Part shown: positions 7,361 through 12,990 of the stretch, in pieces
Position numbering within the stretch: position 1 is the stretch's first letter
How the letters are laid out: the number at the start of each line of letters is the position of its first letter
Assembly (NCBI GenBank): GCA_900556575.1
Contig: USPO01000013.1
Location: 1-15,405, forward strand
Length of the DNA stretch: 15,405 nt
Direction: 5' to 3'
Origin: an uncultured Eubacteriales bacterium
GTDB lineage: Bacteria > Bacillota > Clostridia > UBA1381
Program-made: the position numbers and the translations under genes
The notes under the pieces: model-generated
Database searches by the model: none
Told to the model about the DNA's origin: nothing
The model's input: only the letters and a program-made list of their open reading frames with translations

Positions 7361-9082
7361 TTACGCATATACAGGTGTTTCCCCGAACTGTTTCTTTAAT
7401 TCCGCTTCATCAAGCTTTATGTATGAAATATTATCCGCCGCTTCTTCGGCAATTCCGACACAGTTTTCAGCCATTCTCTCTATACTGTAAAGCATTCCCG
7501 AATAACTGCCCGTCAATGACGGATCGCAGGTTTTCTTTTCTACTCGTGCAAAATGTGCCTTTGTACTCTTTTTCTGAACCTTTCTCATTCGATTTTTCTC
7601 TTTGACAAGAATCTCTACCTCATCATCTCCGTTTGCAATCGACTGCATAGCCCTTGAGAAAAGTCCCTCTGTAATTTCCAAACATTTTGCAATCTCATTT
7701 TTTGCACTCTGCGAAAGTTTCTTTCCGTCCGCCGTAATCTCATTTTCATATTTTGAAATGTCTTCGCACCTGTCCGCTATTCTGTCTATGTTATTTGTTA
7801 CATAGAGCAAACCCGCCGCTTTTTCCGAAAGCTCCTCCGTAAGTCTGCCTGCCGAAAAAAGCTTTGTAATATATCCCGATATACTCTCATGAAGTTTCTT
7901 TACCGTCAAATAATATTCCTTGTAATCTTCATTTGCTCTTCCGGACTCGCTGCCCTTTGTTGTATCCTTTAATGCATTAAGCATATTTGATGCAAATCCC
8001 GAAAGTCTTTCAATCTCTCTTGAAACAAGATAAACTGCGGCAACCGGCTGTGATACCATTCTTTCATCAAGATATTTGGGTGATGATGATACTTCTTCAT
8101 TAGAATCCTTACCTCTTATAATCCATGTAACAATTTTAACCATCACCGGAATAAGCGGCAGCCATACAAGCGTACAGACTACATTGAAGGTTGTATGTGC
8201 GTTCGCAATTTGTCTTGAAATAACGTCAACCTCATTACCCTTAGGTGATATGTACTGTACAAACCTTGATAGCAGCGGAATAATGAAAATAAATACCGCA
8301 CTTCCCGTAATATTAAATACGCTATGTGCAACCGCCGTACGTTTTGCATTCTTCGACTGACCGATTGACGCAAGAAGTGCTGTAATTGTAGTACCGATAT
8401 TATCACCGAGCAAAATCGGAATGGCTCCCGCCAGACCCATTACACTTGTAACTCCGTCGGCTGCCGGCTGTGATGCAAAATTCTGCAATACCGCAATTGT
8501 CGCCGAGCTGCTCTGTACAACAAGCGTCATAACCGCACCCAAGATAACTCCCAATATCGGAATATCAGACACTTTTCCCATAAGGTCTATAAATATCTGA
8601 CTTGTTGCAAGCGGCTTCATGACATTTCCCATAATTTCTATACCCTCGAATAAAAGTCCGAACGAGAGAATTACCATACCTATATTTTTAAGCTTTTCTT
8701 TCTTTGCCGTAAAATTAATTAAAAAGCCTATAAAAATAATCGGGTATATGTAGTTGCTTATTTTGAATGCCATAAGCTGCGCTGTCATTGTAGTACCGAT
8801 ATTTGCACCGAATATTACGGAAATCGCCTGCGGCAGTGACATAAGTCCCGCACTTACAAAACCTATAACCATTACCGTGGTCGCAGAGCTGCTCTGAAGA
8901 ACCGCCGTTACCAAAGCTCCCGCCAATGCACCCATTATAGGATTTTTTGTGAGAAAGCTTAATACTTTTTTCATCTTCTCACCCGCTGCCTTTTGCAATG
9001 CATCACTCATACTGTTCATTCCGAAAAGAAACATTGCGAGTCCGCCGACAAGTCCAAATACTACTTTTAAAGTTTCGTTCAT
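7361..9082 (-). CDS. Na+/phosphate cotransporter (NptA type) with PhoU-like C-terminus
   Basis: This integral membrane protein of the Na/Pi cotransporter II family moves inorganic phosphate with sodium. From the ATG at 9082 it has 573 residues; that start has AAGGAG 9 nt upstream, whereas a further 26-residue upstream extension lacks a binding site and is highly charged. Two inverted-repeat halves each carry the family motif QSSSAT (63-68 and 190-195) and an N-IGTT motif (GANIGTT near 92-98, GDNIGTT near 226-232). Roughly eight or nine hydrophobic segments lie before residue 325. Residues about 345-560 are helical and PhoU-like, as in many bacterial members, which may link transport to phosphate state. 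It appears monocistronic, with its own promoter and terminator. Confidence 0.93.
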   Translation of the reverse strand: MNETLKVVFGLVGGLAMFLFGMNSMSDALQKAAGEKMKKVLSFLTKNPIMGALAGALVTAVLQSSSATTVMVIGFVSAGLMSLPQAISVIFGANIGTTMTAQLMAFKISNYIYPIIFIGFLINFTAKKEKLKNIGMVILSFGLLFEGIEIMGNVMKPLATSQIFIDLMGKVSDIPILGVILGAVMTLVVQSSSATIAVLQNFASQPAADGVTSVMGLAGAIPILLGDNIGTTITALLASIGQSKNAKRTAVAHSVFNITGSAVFIFIIPLLSRFVQYISPKGNEVDVISRQIANAHTTFNVVCTLVWLPLIPVMVKIVTWIIRGKDSNEEVSSSPKYLDERMVSQPVAAVYLVSREIERLSGFASNMLNALKDTTKGSESGRANEDYKEYYLTVKKLHESISGYITKLFSAGRLTEELSEKAAGLLYVTNNIDRIADRCEDISKYENEITADGKKLSQSAKNEIAKCLEITEGLFSRAMQSIANGDDEVEILVKEKNRMRKVQKKSTKAHFARVEKKTCDPSLTGSYSGMLYSIERMAENCVGIAEEAADNISYIKLDEAELKKQFGETPVYA

Positions 9083-9148
9083 TATCTTTTTCTCCTTGAA
9101 ATTAATTTTAATATACAGCCTAATATTCGCCGCATATCGGCATAATAT

Positions 9149-9177
9149 ATTATATTTCATTTAAGGGAAAGTATCTA
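9149..9177 (-). promoter_or_regulatory. Probable promoter of the Na/Pi cotransporter gene
   Basis: On the minus strand TATAAT (9149-9154) lies 17 bp downstream of TAGATA (9172-9177), a 4/6 match to the -35 consensus. The start codon follows about 65 bp later. No clear Pho box was recognised. Confidence 0.5.
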
Positions 9178-9228
9178 TCACTAAAATGTAAAGGAAGGTA
9201 AAATGTTTTTTTCTTATATTAAATTTAT

Positions 9229-9280
9229 GTAAAACAAAAATCGGAATTACAGCATAATCACAGCCCTAATTCCGATTTTT
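9229..9280 (-). terminator. Intrinsic terminator after the transglutaminase-like gene
   Basis: AAAAATCGGAATTA (9236-9249) pairs perfectly with TAATTCCGATTTTT (9267-9280) around a 17-nt loop. On the minus strand the stem runs into TTTTTGTTTTA. It begins 12 bp after the stop codon. Confidence 0.85.
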
Positions 9281-9292
9281 CAAATTATCCGT

Positions 9293-10486
9293 TTACGGTC
9301 TTTTCATATATTCGATAATTTTATGATTTGACGAAAAAAAGTCAATATTTGCATCAAAATATATATGAGACAATTCCCCCGTTTCTGCCTTTCCGTTCAT
9401 TATTCTGTTCGGGCAGTCCCATGTTGTATCGATTATAACCCATCTTCCGTCAACATAAGCCTCATTCCACGCATGATTTTGCTCCGATGTATTTATTGTT
9501 TCGTTTGTCCATTCCGTATCCGCTCCCACTCCCAGAGCATAGCCCGAAACAACATTGCATGGAATACCGATGCTTCGGCACAGTGCCGCCGTAAGTGTTG
9601 AATATCCCAGGCAGACTGCTTTTTTATTCTGCACAACCTCCGTTGCCTTATATGGTACGGTCTTTGTTGAATTAAGGCTGTCCGTATCATAGCTTATATG
9701 CTCACATACCCAGTCATGTATCAGCCTTACCTTTGCGTAATCATTTGCCGCACCTTCGGTTATTCTCTCGGCAAGGCTTATTATACCTTTATCATCACTT
9801 TGAATTGCGGGTGTGTCCTTGAGTGCCTCCTTAATACTCTTGTCAGCCGCATACATTTCTTTATTATGCTCGTATACCGGCGAACGGTTTATTTTCCATG
9901 TACCGCCGCTGTCTCTTTCAAGATAAAGATAATTATATATCCAGCTTGTAAATTCCCCGTACTGACGGCTCCCGGCATACACTTCAACGCTCATTCTGTC
10001 ATTATCGGAACGCGGTATTCTGATTGACTTGTCAAACTCTCCGTCCGATGTTCTTGAAATACTCACCTGGTCAAGCTCTTCATTATCATCATCCGAAAAC
10101 CTTACTATAAAATGTCTCTTGTTTGGATCATCACTCACACCGAAAAGCCGCAAATACTCACCTTCACGCACTTTTGCACTGATATTTTCATCCGGATAAA
10201 AGCTAAGCATGGGACTGTTTTCTATATATGCATTTGCCGCAACATCAGACGGATCTATCGGCAATTCCTCATTTTTTATCATTGCTATAATTTCAGACGG
10301 CGACGGAATTAAATCCGTAAGCTCCGAAACATAATCGGACGCATTTTCTATTGCCTCGGTAAATGCCGGATTTTTTCTTTCAAGCTCCGGCACATAGTCC
10401 CCGAAATTTGAAAACCAGTCCGTTTCTACATTTATAAGTAAAAGTATTACTACCGTAAGAAGTGTTATTACAAATGTTTTCTTCAT
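9293..10486 (-). CDS. Membrane-anchored transglutaminase-like (cysteine peptidase fold) protein
   Basis: The 397-residue protein starts MKKTFVITLLTVVILLLINV, a signal anchor, so the rest is expected outside the cell. Residues 250-360 match the transglutaminase-like core: RLIHDWVCEHISYD near 254-267, the catalytic Cys292 in AVCLGYSTLTAALCRSIGIPC, His338 in NHAWNEAYVDGRWV and Asp353 in IDTTWD, giving an intact Cys-His-Asp triad. Residues 90-210 are beta-rich and could be an Ig-like or substrate-binding module. Such proteins in Clostridia are mostly uncharacterised; peptidase or cross-linking activity on cell-surface proteins is inference. The start is uncertain: an ATG at 10507 adds seven residues, and neither has a strong ribosome binding site. 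It appears monocistronic. Confidence 0.9.
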   Translation of the reverse strand: MKKTFVITLLTVVILLLINVETDWFSNFGDYVPELERKNPAFTEAIENASDYVSELTDLIPSPSEIIAMIKNEELPIDPSDVAANAYIENSPMLSFYPDENISAKVREGEYLRLFGVSDDPNKRHFIVRFSDDDNEELDQVSISRTSDGEFDKSIRIPRSDNDRMSVEVYAGSRQYGEFTSWIYNYLYLERDSGGTWKINRSPVYEHNKEMYAADKSIKEALKDTPAIQSDDKGIISLAERITEGAANDYAKVRLIHDWVCEHISYDTDSLNSTKTVPYKATEVVQNKKAVCLGYSTLTAALCRSIGIPCNVVSGYALGVGADTEWTNETINTSEQNHAWNEAYVDGRWVIIDTTWDCPNRIMNGKAETGELSHIYFDANIDFFSSNHKIIEYMKRP

Positions 10487-10507
10487 ATTCTTTACCGTTC
10501 CTATCAT

Positions 10508-10597
10508 CTATGGATTTTCACAGAATCCAAAATTGGCAGCCATAAAACAAACATCTGCGGCAGAGAGTTCGCATGGCACTTCTAAATTTATTTATAT
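10508..10597. other. Noncoding spacer of unusually complex sequence
   Basis: This stretch separates the transglutaminase gene from the tRNA operon terminator. Unlike other spacers here it is not AT-rich or homopolymeric. It contains a small hairpin, GGATTTT-CACAG-AATCC (10512-10528), and stays open in more than one frame: on the plus strand the frame at 10509 is open to 10625, and on the minus strand a reading beginning MRTLCRRCLF is open for 18 codons. None has a ribosome binding site, and the plus-strand frame crosses the terminator, so I do not call a gene. Confidence 0.4.
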
Positions 10598-10635
10598 TGC
10601 AAAAAGACGCTTCTTAAAAAACTAAGAAGCGTCTT
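10598..10635 (-). terminator. Intrinsic terminator of the tRNA operon
   Basis: A perfect 13-bp stem, AAGACGCTTCTTA (10604-10616) with TAAGAAGCGTCTT (10623-10635), loop of 6, runs into a U tract (TTTTTGC) on the minus strand, 4 bp after tRNA-Gly. Confidence 0.92.
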
Positions 10636-10639
10636 AAAA

Positions 10640-10714
10640 TGGAGCGGAAGACGAGATTCGAACTCGCGACGTTCACCTTGGCAAGGTGACGCTCTACCAC
10701 TGAGCCACTCCCGC
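10640..10714 (-). tRNA. tRNA-Gly (anticodon GCC)
   Basis: The minus strand folds into a full cloverleaf. The acceptor GCGGGAG pairs with CTTCCGC (one G-U), the D arm is GCTC...GAGC, the anticodon loop TTGCCAA gives GCC, and the T loop is TTCGAAT. The 3' end reads discriminator T followed by an encoded CCA, unlike the other three tRNAs here. It is last in the operon, just before the terminator. Confidence 0.97.
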
Positions 10715-10719
10715 ATTTA

Positions 10720-10742
10720 GGTTCTTACCATTTGCAAGAACC
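10720..10742 (-). other. Spacer hairpin between tRNA-Phe and tRNA-Gly
   Basis: GGTTCTT (10720-10726) and AAGAACC (10736-10742) form a 7-bp stem with a 9-nt loop. It nearly fills the short spacer between the two tRNAs and probably folds in the precursor, where it could guide processing. Confidence 0.5.
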
Positions 10743-10749
10743 TTTTTGA

Positions 10750-10822
10750 TGCCGCCGGGTGGAATCGAACCACCGACACAGGGATTTTCAGTCCCTTGCT
10801 CTACCGACTGAGCTACAGAGGC
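10750..10822 (-). tRNA. tRNA-Phe (anticodon GAA)
   Basis: The cloverleaf on the minus strand has acceptor GCCTCTG, D arm GCTC...GAGC, anticodon stem AGGGA/TCCCT with loop CTGAAAA (GAA), T arm GGTGG/CCACC with TTCGATT, and discriminator A. CCA is not encoded. The acceptor stem has a U4-C69 mismatch and a U6-G67 wobble, unusual for a functional tRNA, although all other parts are normal. Confidence 0.95.
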
Positions 10823-10829
10823 ATTTTAG

Positions 10830-10903
10830 CGATCCGGATGAGGCTCGAACTCACGACCTCCAGCGTGACAGGCTGGCGTTCTAACCAACTGAACTACCGG
10901 ACC
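10830..10903 (-). tRNA. tRNA-Asp (anticodon GTC)
   Basis: Acceptor GGTCCGG pairs with CCGGATC (one G-U), the anticodon stem CCAGC/GCTGG holds loop CTGTCAC (GTC), the T arm is GTGAG/CTCAT with TTCGAGC, and the discriminator is G, the aspartate identity base. CCA is not encoded. Only about 7 nt separate it from tRNA-Phe. Confidence 0.97.
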
Positions 10904-10907
10904 ATTT

Positions 10908-10928
10908 GAACAGCTTCATTCGCTGTTC
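10908..10928 (-). other. Spacer hairpin between tRNA-Val and tRNA-Asp
   Basis: GAACAGC (10908-10914) and GCTGTTC (10922-10928) form a 7-bp stem with a 7-nt loop, the same size as the hairpin in the Phe-Gly spacer but unrelated in sequence. Confidence 0.5.
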
Positions 10929-10931
10929 GTA

Positions 10932-11004
10932 TGGAAGTTACAGGGCTCGAACCTGTGACCCTCTGCTTGTAAGGCAGATGCTCTCCCAGCTGAGCTAAAC
11001 TTCC
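10932..11004 (-). tRNA. tRNA-Val (anticodon TAC)
   Basis: Acceptor GGAAGTT pairs perfectly with AACTTCC, the D arm is GCTC...GAGC, the anticodon stem TCTGC/GCAGA holds loop CTTACAA (TAC), the T arm is ACAGG/CCTGT with TTCGAGC, and the discriminator is A. CCA is not encoded. It is the first gene of the tRNA operon, about 55 nt from the predicted transcription start. Confidence 0.97.
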
Positions 11005-11059
11005 ATTTGATTTTTTGTCATTTTGTGTTATTTCGTATCACTTGCTGACAACAATAGAT

Positions 11060-11088
11060 ATTATAGCAGACTTTTTCCGATTTGTCAA
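11060..11088 (-). promoter_or_regulatory. Consensus promoter of the tRNA operon
   Basis: On the minus strand TTGACA (11083-11088) is followed by exactly 17 bp and TATAAT (11060-11065), a perfect match at both boxes. TGC precedes the -10, giving an extended -10. The region upstream is rich in A tracts, as expected for a stable-RNA promoter with an UP element. Confidence 0.92.
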
Positions 11089-11226
11089 CACTTTTTTTTA
11101 ATTTTTTTCAAAAATTTTTTTGTTATTTTTTTAACGCCTGTTTTATCGCATTTTTTCAATTTATTTTTTGAATTTTTTTATTTTCAAACAATAAAACAAT
11201 ATGCTTTTTTATTTTATTGATTTCTA
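11089..11226. promoter_or_regulatory. A/T-tract region between the divergent tRNA and MATE promoters
   Basis: This stretch is almost pure A+T. On the plus strand, T runs of four to eight bases start near 11092, 11102, 11115, 11126, 11141, 11151, 11164 and 11173, close to one per helical turn, so the DNA is probably curved. Read from the minus strand these are A tracts directly behind the tRNA promoter. No gene is seen. Confidence 0.5.
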
Positions 11227-11255
11227 TTGACAAATAAAAAATTTTATGTTAAGAT
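11227..11255 (+). promoter_or_regulatory. Promoter of the MATE leader
   Basis: TTGACA (11227-11232) lies 17 bp before TAAGAT (11250-11255), with TG one base upstream of the -10 (extended -10). Transcription would start near 11261, just before the structured leader. Confidence 0.7.
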
Positions 11256-11260
11256 AATAT

Positions 11261-11423
11261 CGTTCATCGGACGTCAGCCGAAACCGGCTGCGTGGATCTG
11301 TAAACGTAATGCAGAGCCGGATAAGATGTCATACAGATATATGCAGCGGAGGAATGCTTTTTAGCGGGAGCAAACCGGATAAGGTGCATACAGCTGTGTG
11401 GTTTCTTGTCCGGTTTTTTATTT
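11261..11423 (+). ncRNA. Structured attenuator leader / candidate riboswitch upstream of MATE gene
   Basis: The leader begins with a hairpin in which ACG-CAGCCG pairs with CGGCTG-CGT around an AAAC loop (about 11270-11293, one bulged T). A duplicated motif follows: CCGGATAAGATGTCATACAG (11317-11336) and CCGGATAAGGTGCATACAG (11375-11393). ATCTGT (11296-11301) can pair with ACAGAT (11333-11338) in the first copy. The second copy forms the left arm of an intrinsic terminator. This architecture before an efflux gene is typical of a transcription-terminating riboswitch. The known guanidine-IV (mepA-motif) class regulates MATE transporters in Clostridia and is the leading candidate, but I cannot confirm its consensus from memory. 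ykkC, purine, FMN, TPP, cobalamin and T-box hallmarks were looked for and not seen. Confidence 0.65.
11373..11423 (+). terminator. Regulatory intrinsic terminator in the MATE leader
   Basis: AACCGGATAAG (11373-11383) pairs with CTTGTCCGGTT (11405-11415), 11 bp with one G-U. The inner CATACAG/CTGTGTG (11387-11400) adds more stem, and TTTTTT (11414-11419) follows. It sits about 40 bp upstream of the MATE start codon and downstream of its promoter, so it must be read through for expression. Confidence 0.85.
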
Positions 11424-11462
11424 GCCGCATAATGCAATATATTTATGAAAGGAAAGAAAAAA

Positions 11463-12773
11463 ATGGATTTATTAAAAGATAATATTAAACCGATTTATTT
11501 TAAATATCTGAGTGCCGCCTTTGGCAGTTCATTTATTTCATCGGTATACGGAATAGTTGATATGGCAATGGTAGGACAATACCACGGACCTGACGGCTCT
11601 GCCGCAATGTCGGTTATAATGCCCGTATTCAACATAATTTACGGTCTCGGACTGCTCACGGGAATAGGCGGTTCGGTACTTTACGGACTCCAAAAAGGAA
11701 AGAAAAACGATAATACACATAACCAGTTTTTCTCCGCTGCCGTACTTACCACCGCCGTAATTGCACTTGTCATATGGGGACTTTTGTTCTTCTTTGATTC
11801 TGCCCTGTTAAAAATGATAGGCACACCGGAGGATATATTCCCATTGGCAAAAAGGTATCTGATAGGCATAAAATCCGCTGTACCGTTCTTTATGTTTACA
11901 CAGGTACTTGCCGCATTCCTGAGAAATGACAACGCCCCCGGACTTGCCACAGCCGCTGTACTCGTCGGAGGAATTTTCAACGTATTCGGCGATTATTTCT
12001 TTATATTTACCTTGAATTTAGGAATAACGGGTGCCGGACTTGCCACAGCTATGGGAGCGGTTATAACATCCTTAATGCTTTTGAGCCACTTCTTTACAAA
12101 GAAAAACACTCTGAGGCTCACAAAGATAAGCAATCCGCTATCAAAAGCCGGAAAAATAGTTTCTACCGGATTTTCAACATTTTTTGTTGACTTGGCAGTC
12201 GGAATAATGACCATAATATTCAACCGTCAGATTACAATATATTTCGACAACAATGCACTTGCTGTATTCGGAGTACTTATAAATATAAGTATGTTCGTGC
12301 AATGCTGTGCATACAGTATCGGTCAGGCATCACAGCCGATATTATCTATAAATTTCGGTGCCGGTTACGGAAAAAGAATAAGAGAAACTTTAAAATACGG
12401 ATTGATGACCGCCGCAGTATTCGGTATTTTTTGGGTCGGACTGCTCGCCGCAATTCCGAATGTACTTATCAAGCTGTTCATGAAGCCTAATGATACAGTA
12501 CTTTCAATTGCACCGTTTATAATGCGTTCCTACGGCTTGTCATTCCTGCTGCTGCCGCTAAATATTTATTCGGCGTACTACTTCCAGTCAATAGTCCGTC
12601 CGGCAGCTGCATTTTGGATTTCCGTGCTGAGAGGTGTGGTTATAAGCACCGCACTGATTATGCTGTTACCTATGATAGCACCGAATCTTATATGGTTCGC
12701 AATGCCAATAACGGAAGTGGTAATCGCCTCCGCTGTTATTGGGCTTATTGTCAGATACACTAAAAAACTATAA
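11463..12773 (+). CDS. MATE-family multidrug/cation efflux transporter (MepA-like)
   Basis: The 436-residue inner-membrane protein exports drugs or organic cations in exchange for sodium or protons. About twelve hydrophobic segments form two MatE halves (roughly 10-210 and 225-430). The N-terminus IKPIYFKYLSAAFGSSFISSVYGIVDMAMVGQY and the GLGLLTGIGGSVLYG segment resemble the MepA/DinF-like branch, and SIGQASQPILSINFGAGYGKRI is the usual second-half motif. I chose ATG 11463 because AAAGGAAA lies 8 nt upstream; the upstream ATG at 11445 has no such site and falls inside this region. Expression is probably controlled by the terminator-containing leader, which may sense a substrate of the pump. 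It stands alone, with a convergent glucanase gene downstream. Confidence 0.94.
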   Translation: MDLLKDNIKPIYFKYLSAAFGSSFISSVYGIVDMAMVGQYHGPDGSAAMSVIMPVFNIIYGLGLLTGIGGSVLYGLQKGKKNDNTHNQFFSAAVLTTAVIALVIWGLLFFFDSALLKMIGTPEDIFPLAKRYLIGIKSAVPFFMFTQVLAAFLRNDNAPGLATAAVLVGGIFNVFGDYFFIFTLNLGITGAGLATAMGAVITSLMLLSHFFTKKNTLRLTKISNPLSKAGKIVSTGFSTFFVDLAVGIMTIIFNRQITIYFDNNALAVFGVLINISMFVQCCAYSIGQASQPILSINFGAGYGKRIRETLKYGLMTAAVFGIFWVGLLAAIPNVLIKLFMKPNDTVLSIAPFIMRSYGLSFLLLPLNIYSAYYFQSIVRPAAAFWISVLRGVVISTALIMLLPMIAPNLIWFAMPITEVVIASAVIGLIVRYTKKL

Positions 12774-12777
12774 AATA

Positions 12778-12943
12778 TGGGGATGTAGCAAAATGCACAG
12801 ACCGCATAAAGCAAATAAAACAAAGTGAATAAGCCGTTTTTTACGATTAATTTGCTTATATTCAGTGTGGAAATTTTCATTACTATAAAAATTTCTAAAT
12901 TGAGTTCGCTTTATGAGGTCTGCACTGTTTTTCTGCAACCCCA
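12778..12943. repeat. Structured inverted-repeat element (possible MITE or structured RNA)
   Basis: The ends are long imperfect inverted repeats: 12778-12812 (starting TGGGGATGTAGC) and 12908-12943 (ending TTGCAACCCCA... in complement). They pair over about 35 positions with a TGGGG/CCCCA end and a CAGACC-CATAAAGC core broken by one mismatch. Inside are two more hairpins: TGAATAAGC (12826-12834) with GCTTATATTCA (12854-12864), and GAAATTTT (12870-12877) with AAAATTTC (12888-12895). The whole could fold into a multi-branched structure. No transposase and no clear target-site duplication are seen. It lies 4 bp after the MATE stop, so it may be transcribed as a 3' UTR. Confidence 0.6.
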
Positions 12944-12944
12944 C

Positions 12945-12990
12945 GAGGCTGTCACAAAACTCTTTGGTTTTTGTGACAGCCTCTCTTATT
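12945..12990 (+). terminator. Shared terminator between MATE and convergent GH5 gene
   Basis: A perfect 15-bp stem, GAGGCTGTCACAAAA (12945-12959) with TTTTGTGACAGCCTC (12969-12983), loop of 9. On the plus strand TCTTATTATTT follows. It also lies 5 bp after the GH5 stop codon on the minus strand, where no U tract follows, so it probably works better for the MATE side. Confidence 0.7.

Noticed and set aside
8076..8360. 94-codon plus-strand frame inside the Na/Pi cotransporter
   Set aside because: It is antisense to conserved membrane segments; shadow of the real gene.
11261..11423. MATE leader as a T-box, FMN, TPP, cobalamin, purine or ykkC guanidine-I riboswitch
   Set aside because: The hallmark conserved sequences of these classes that I know are not present.
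11681..12223. Minus-strand open frames inside the MATE gene
   Set aside because: They are antisense to a well-supported membrane protein, have no ribosome binding sites, and their composition mirrors its hydrophobic codons.
12778..12943. Inverted repeat read as an insertion sequence
   Set aside because: There is no transposase gene or remnant and no clear target-site duplication; kept only as a structured repeat.
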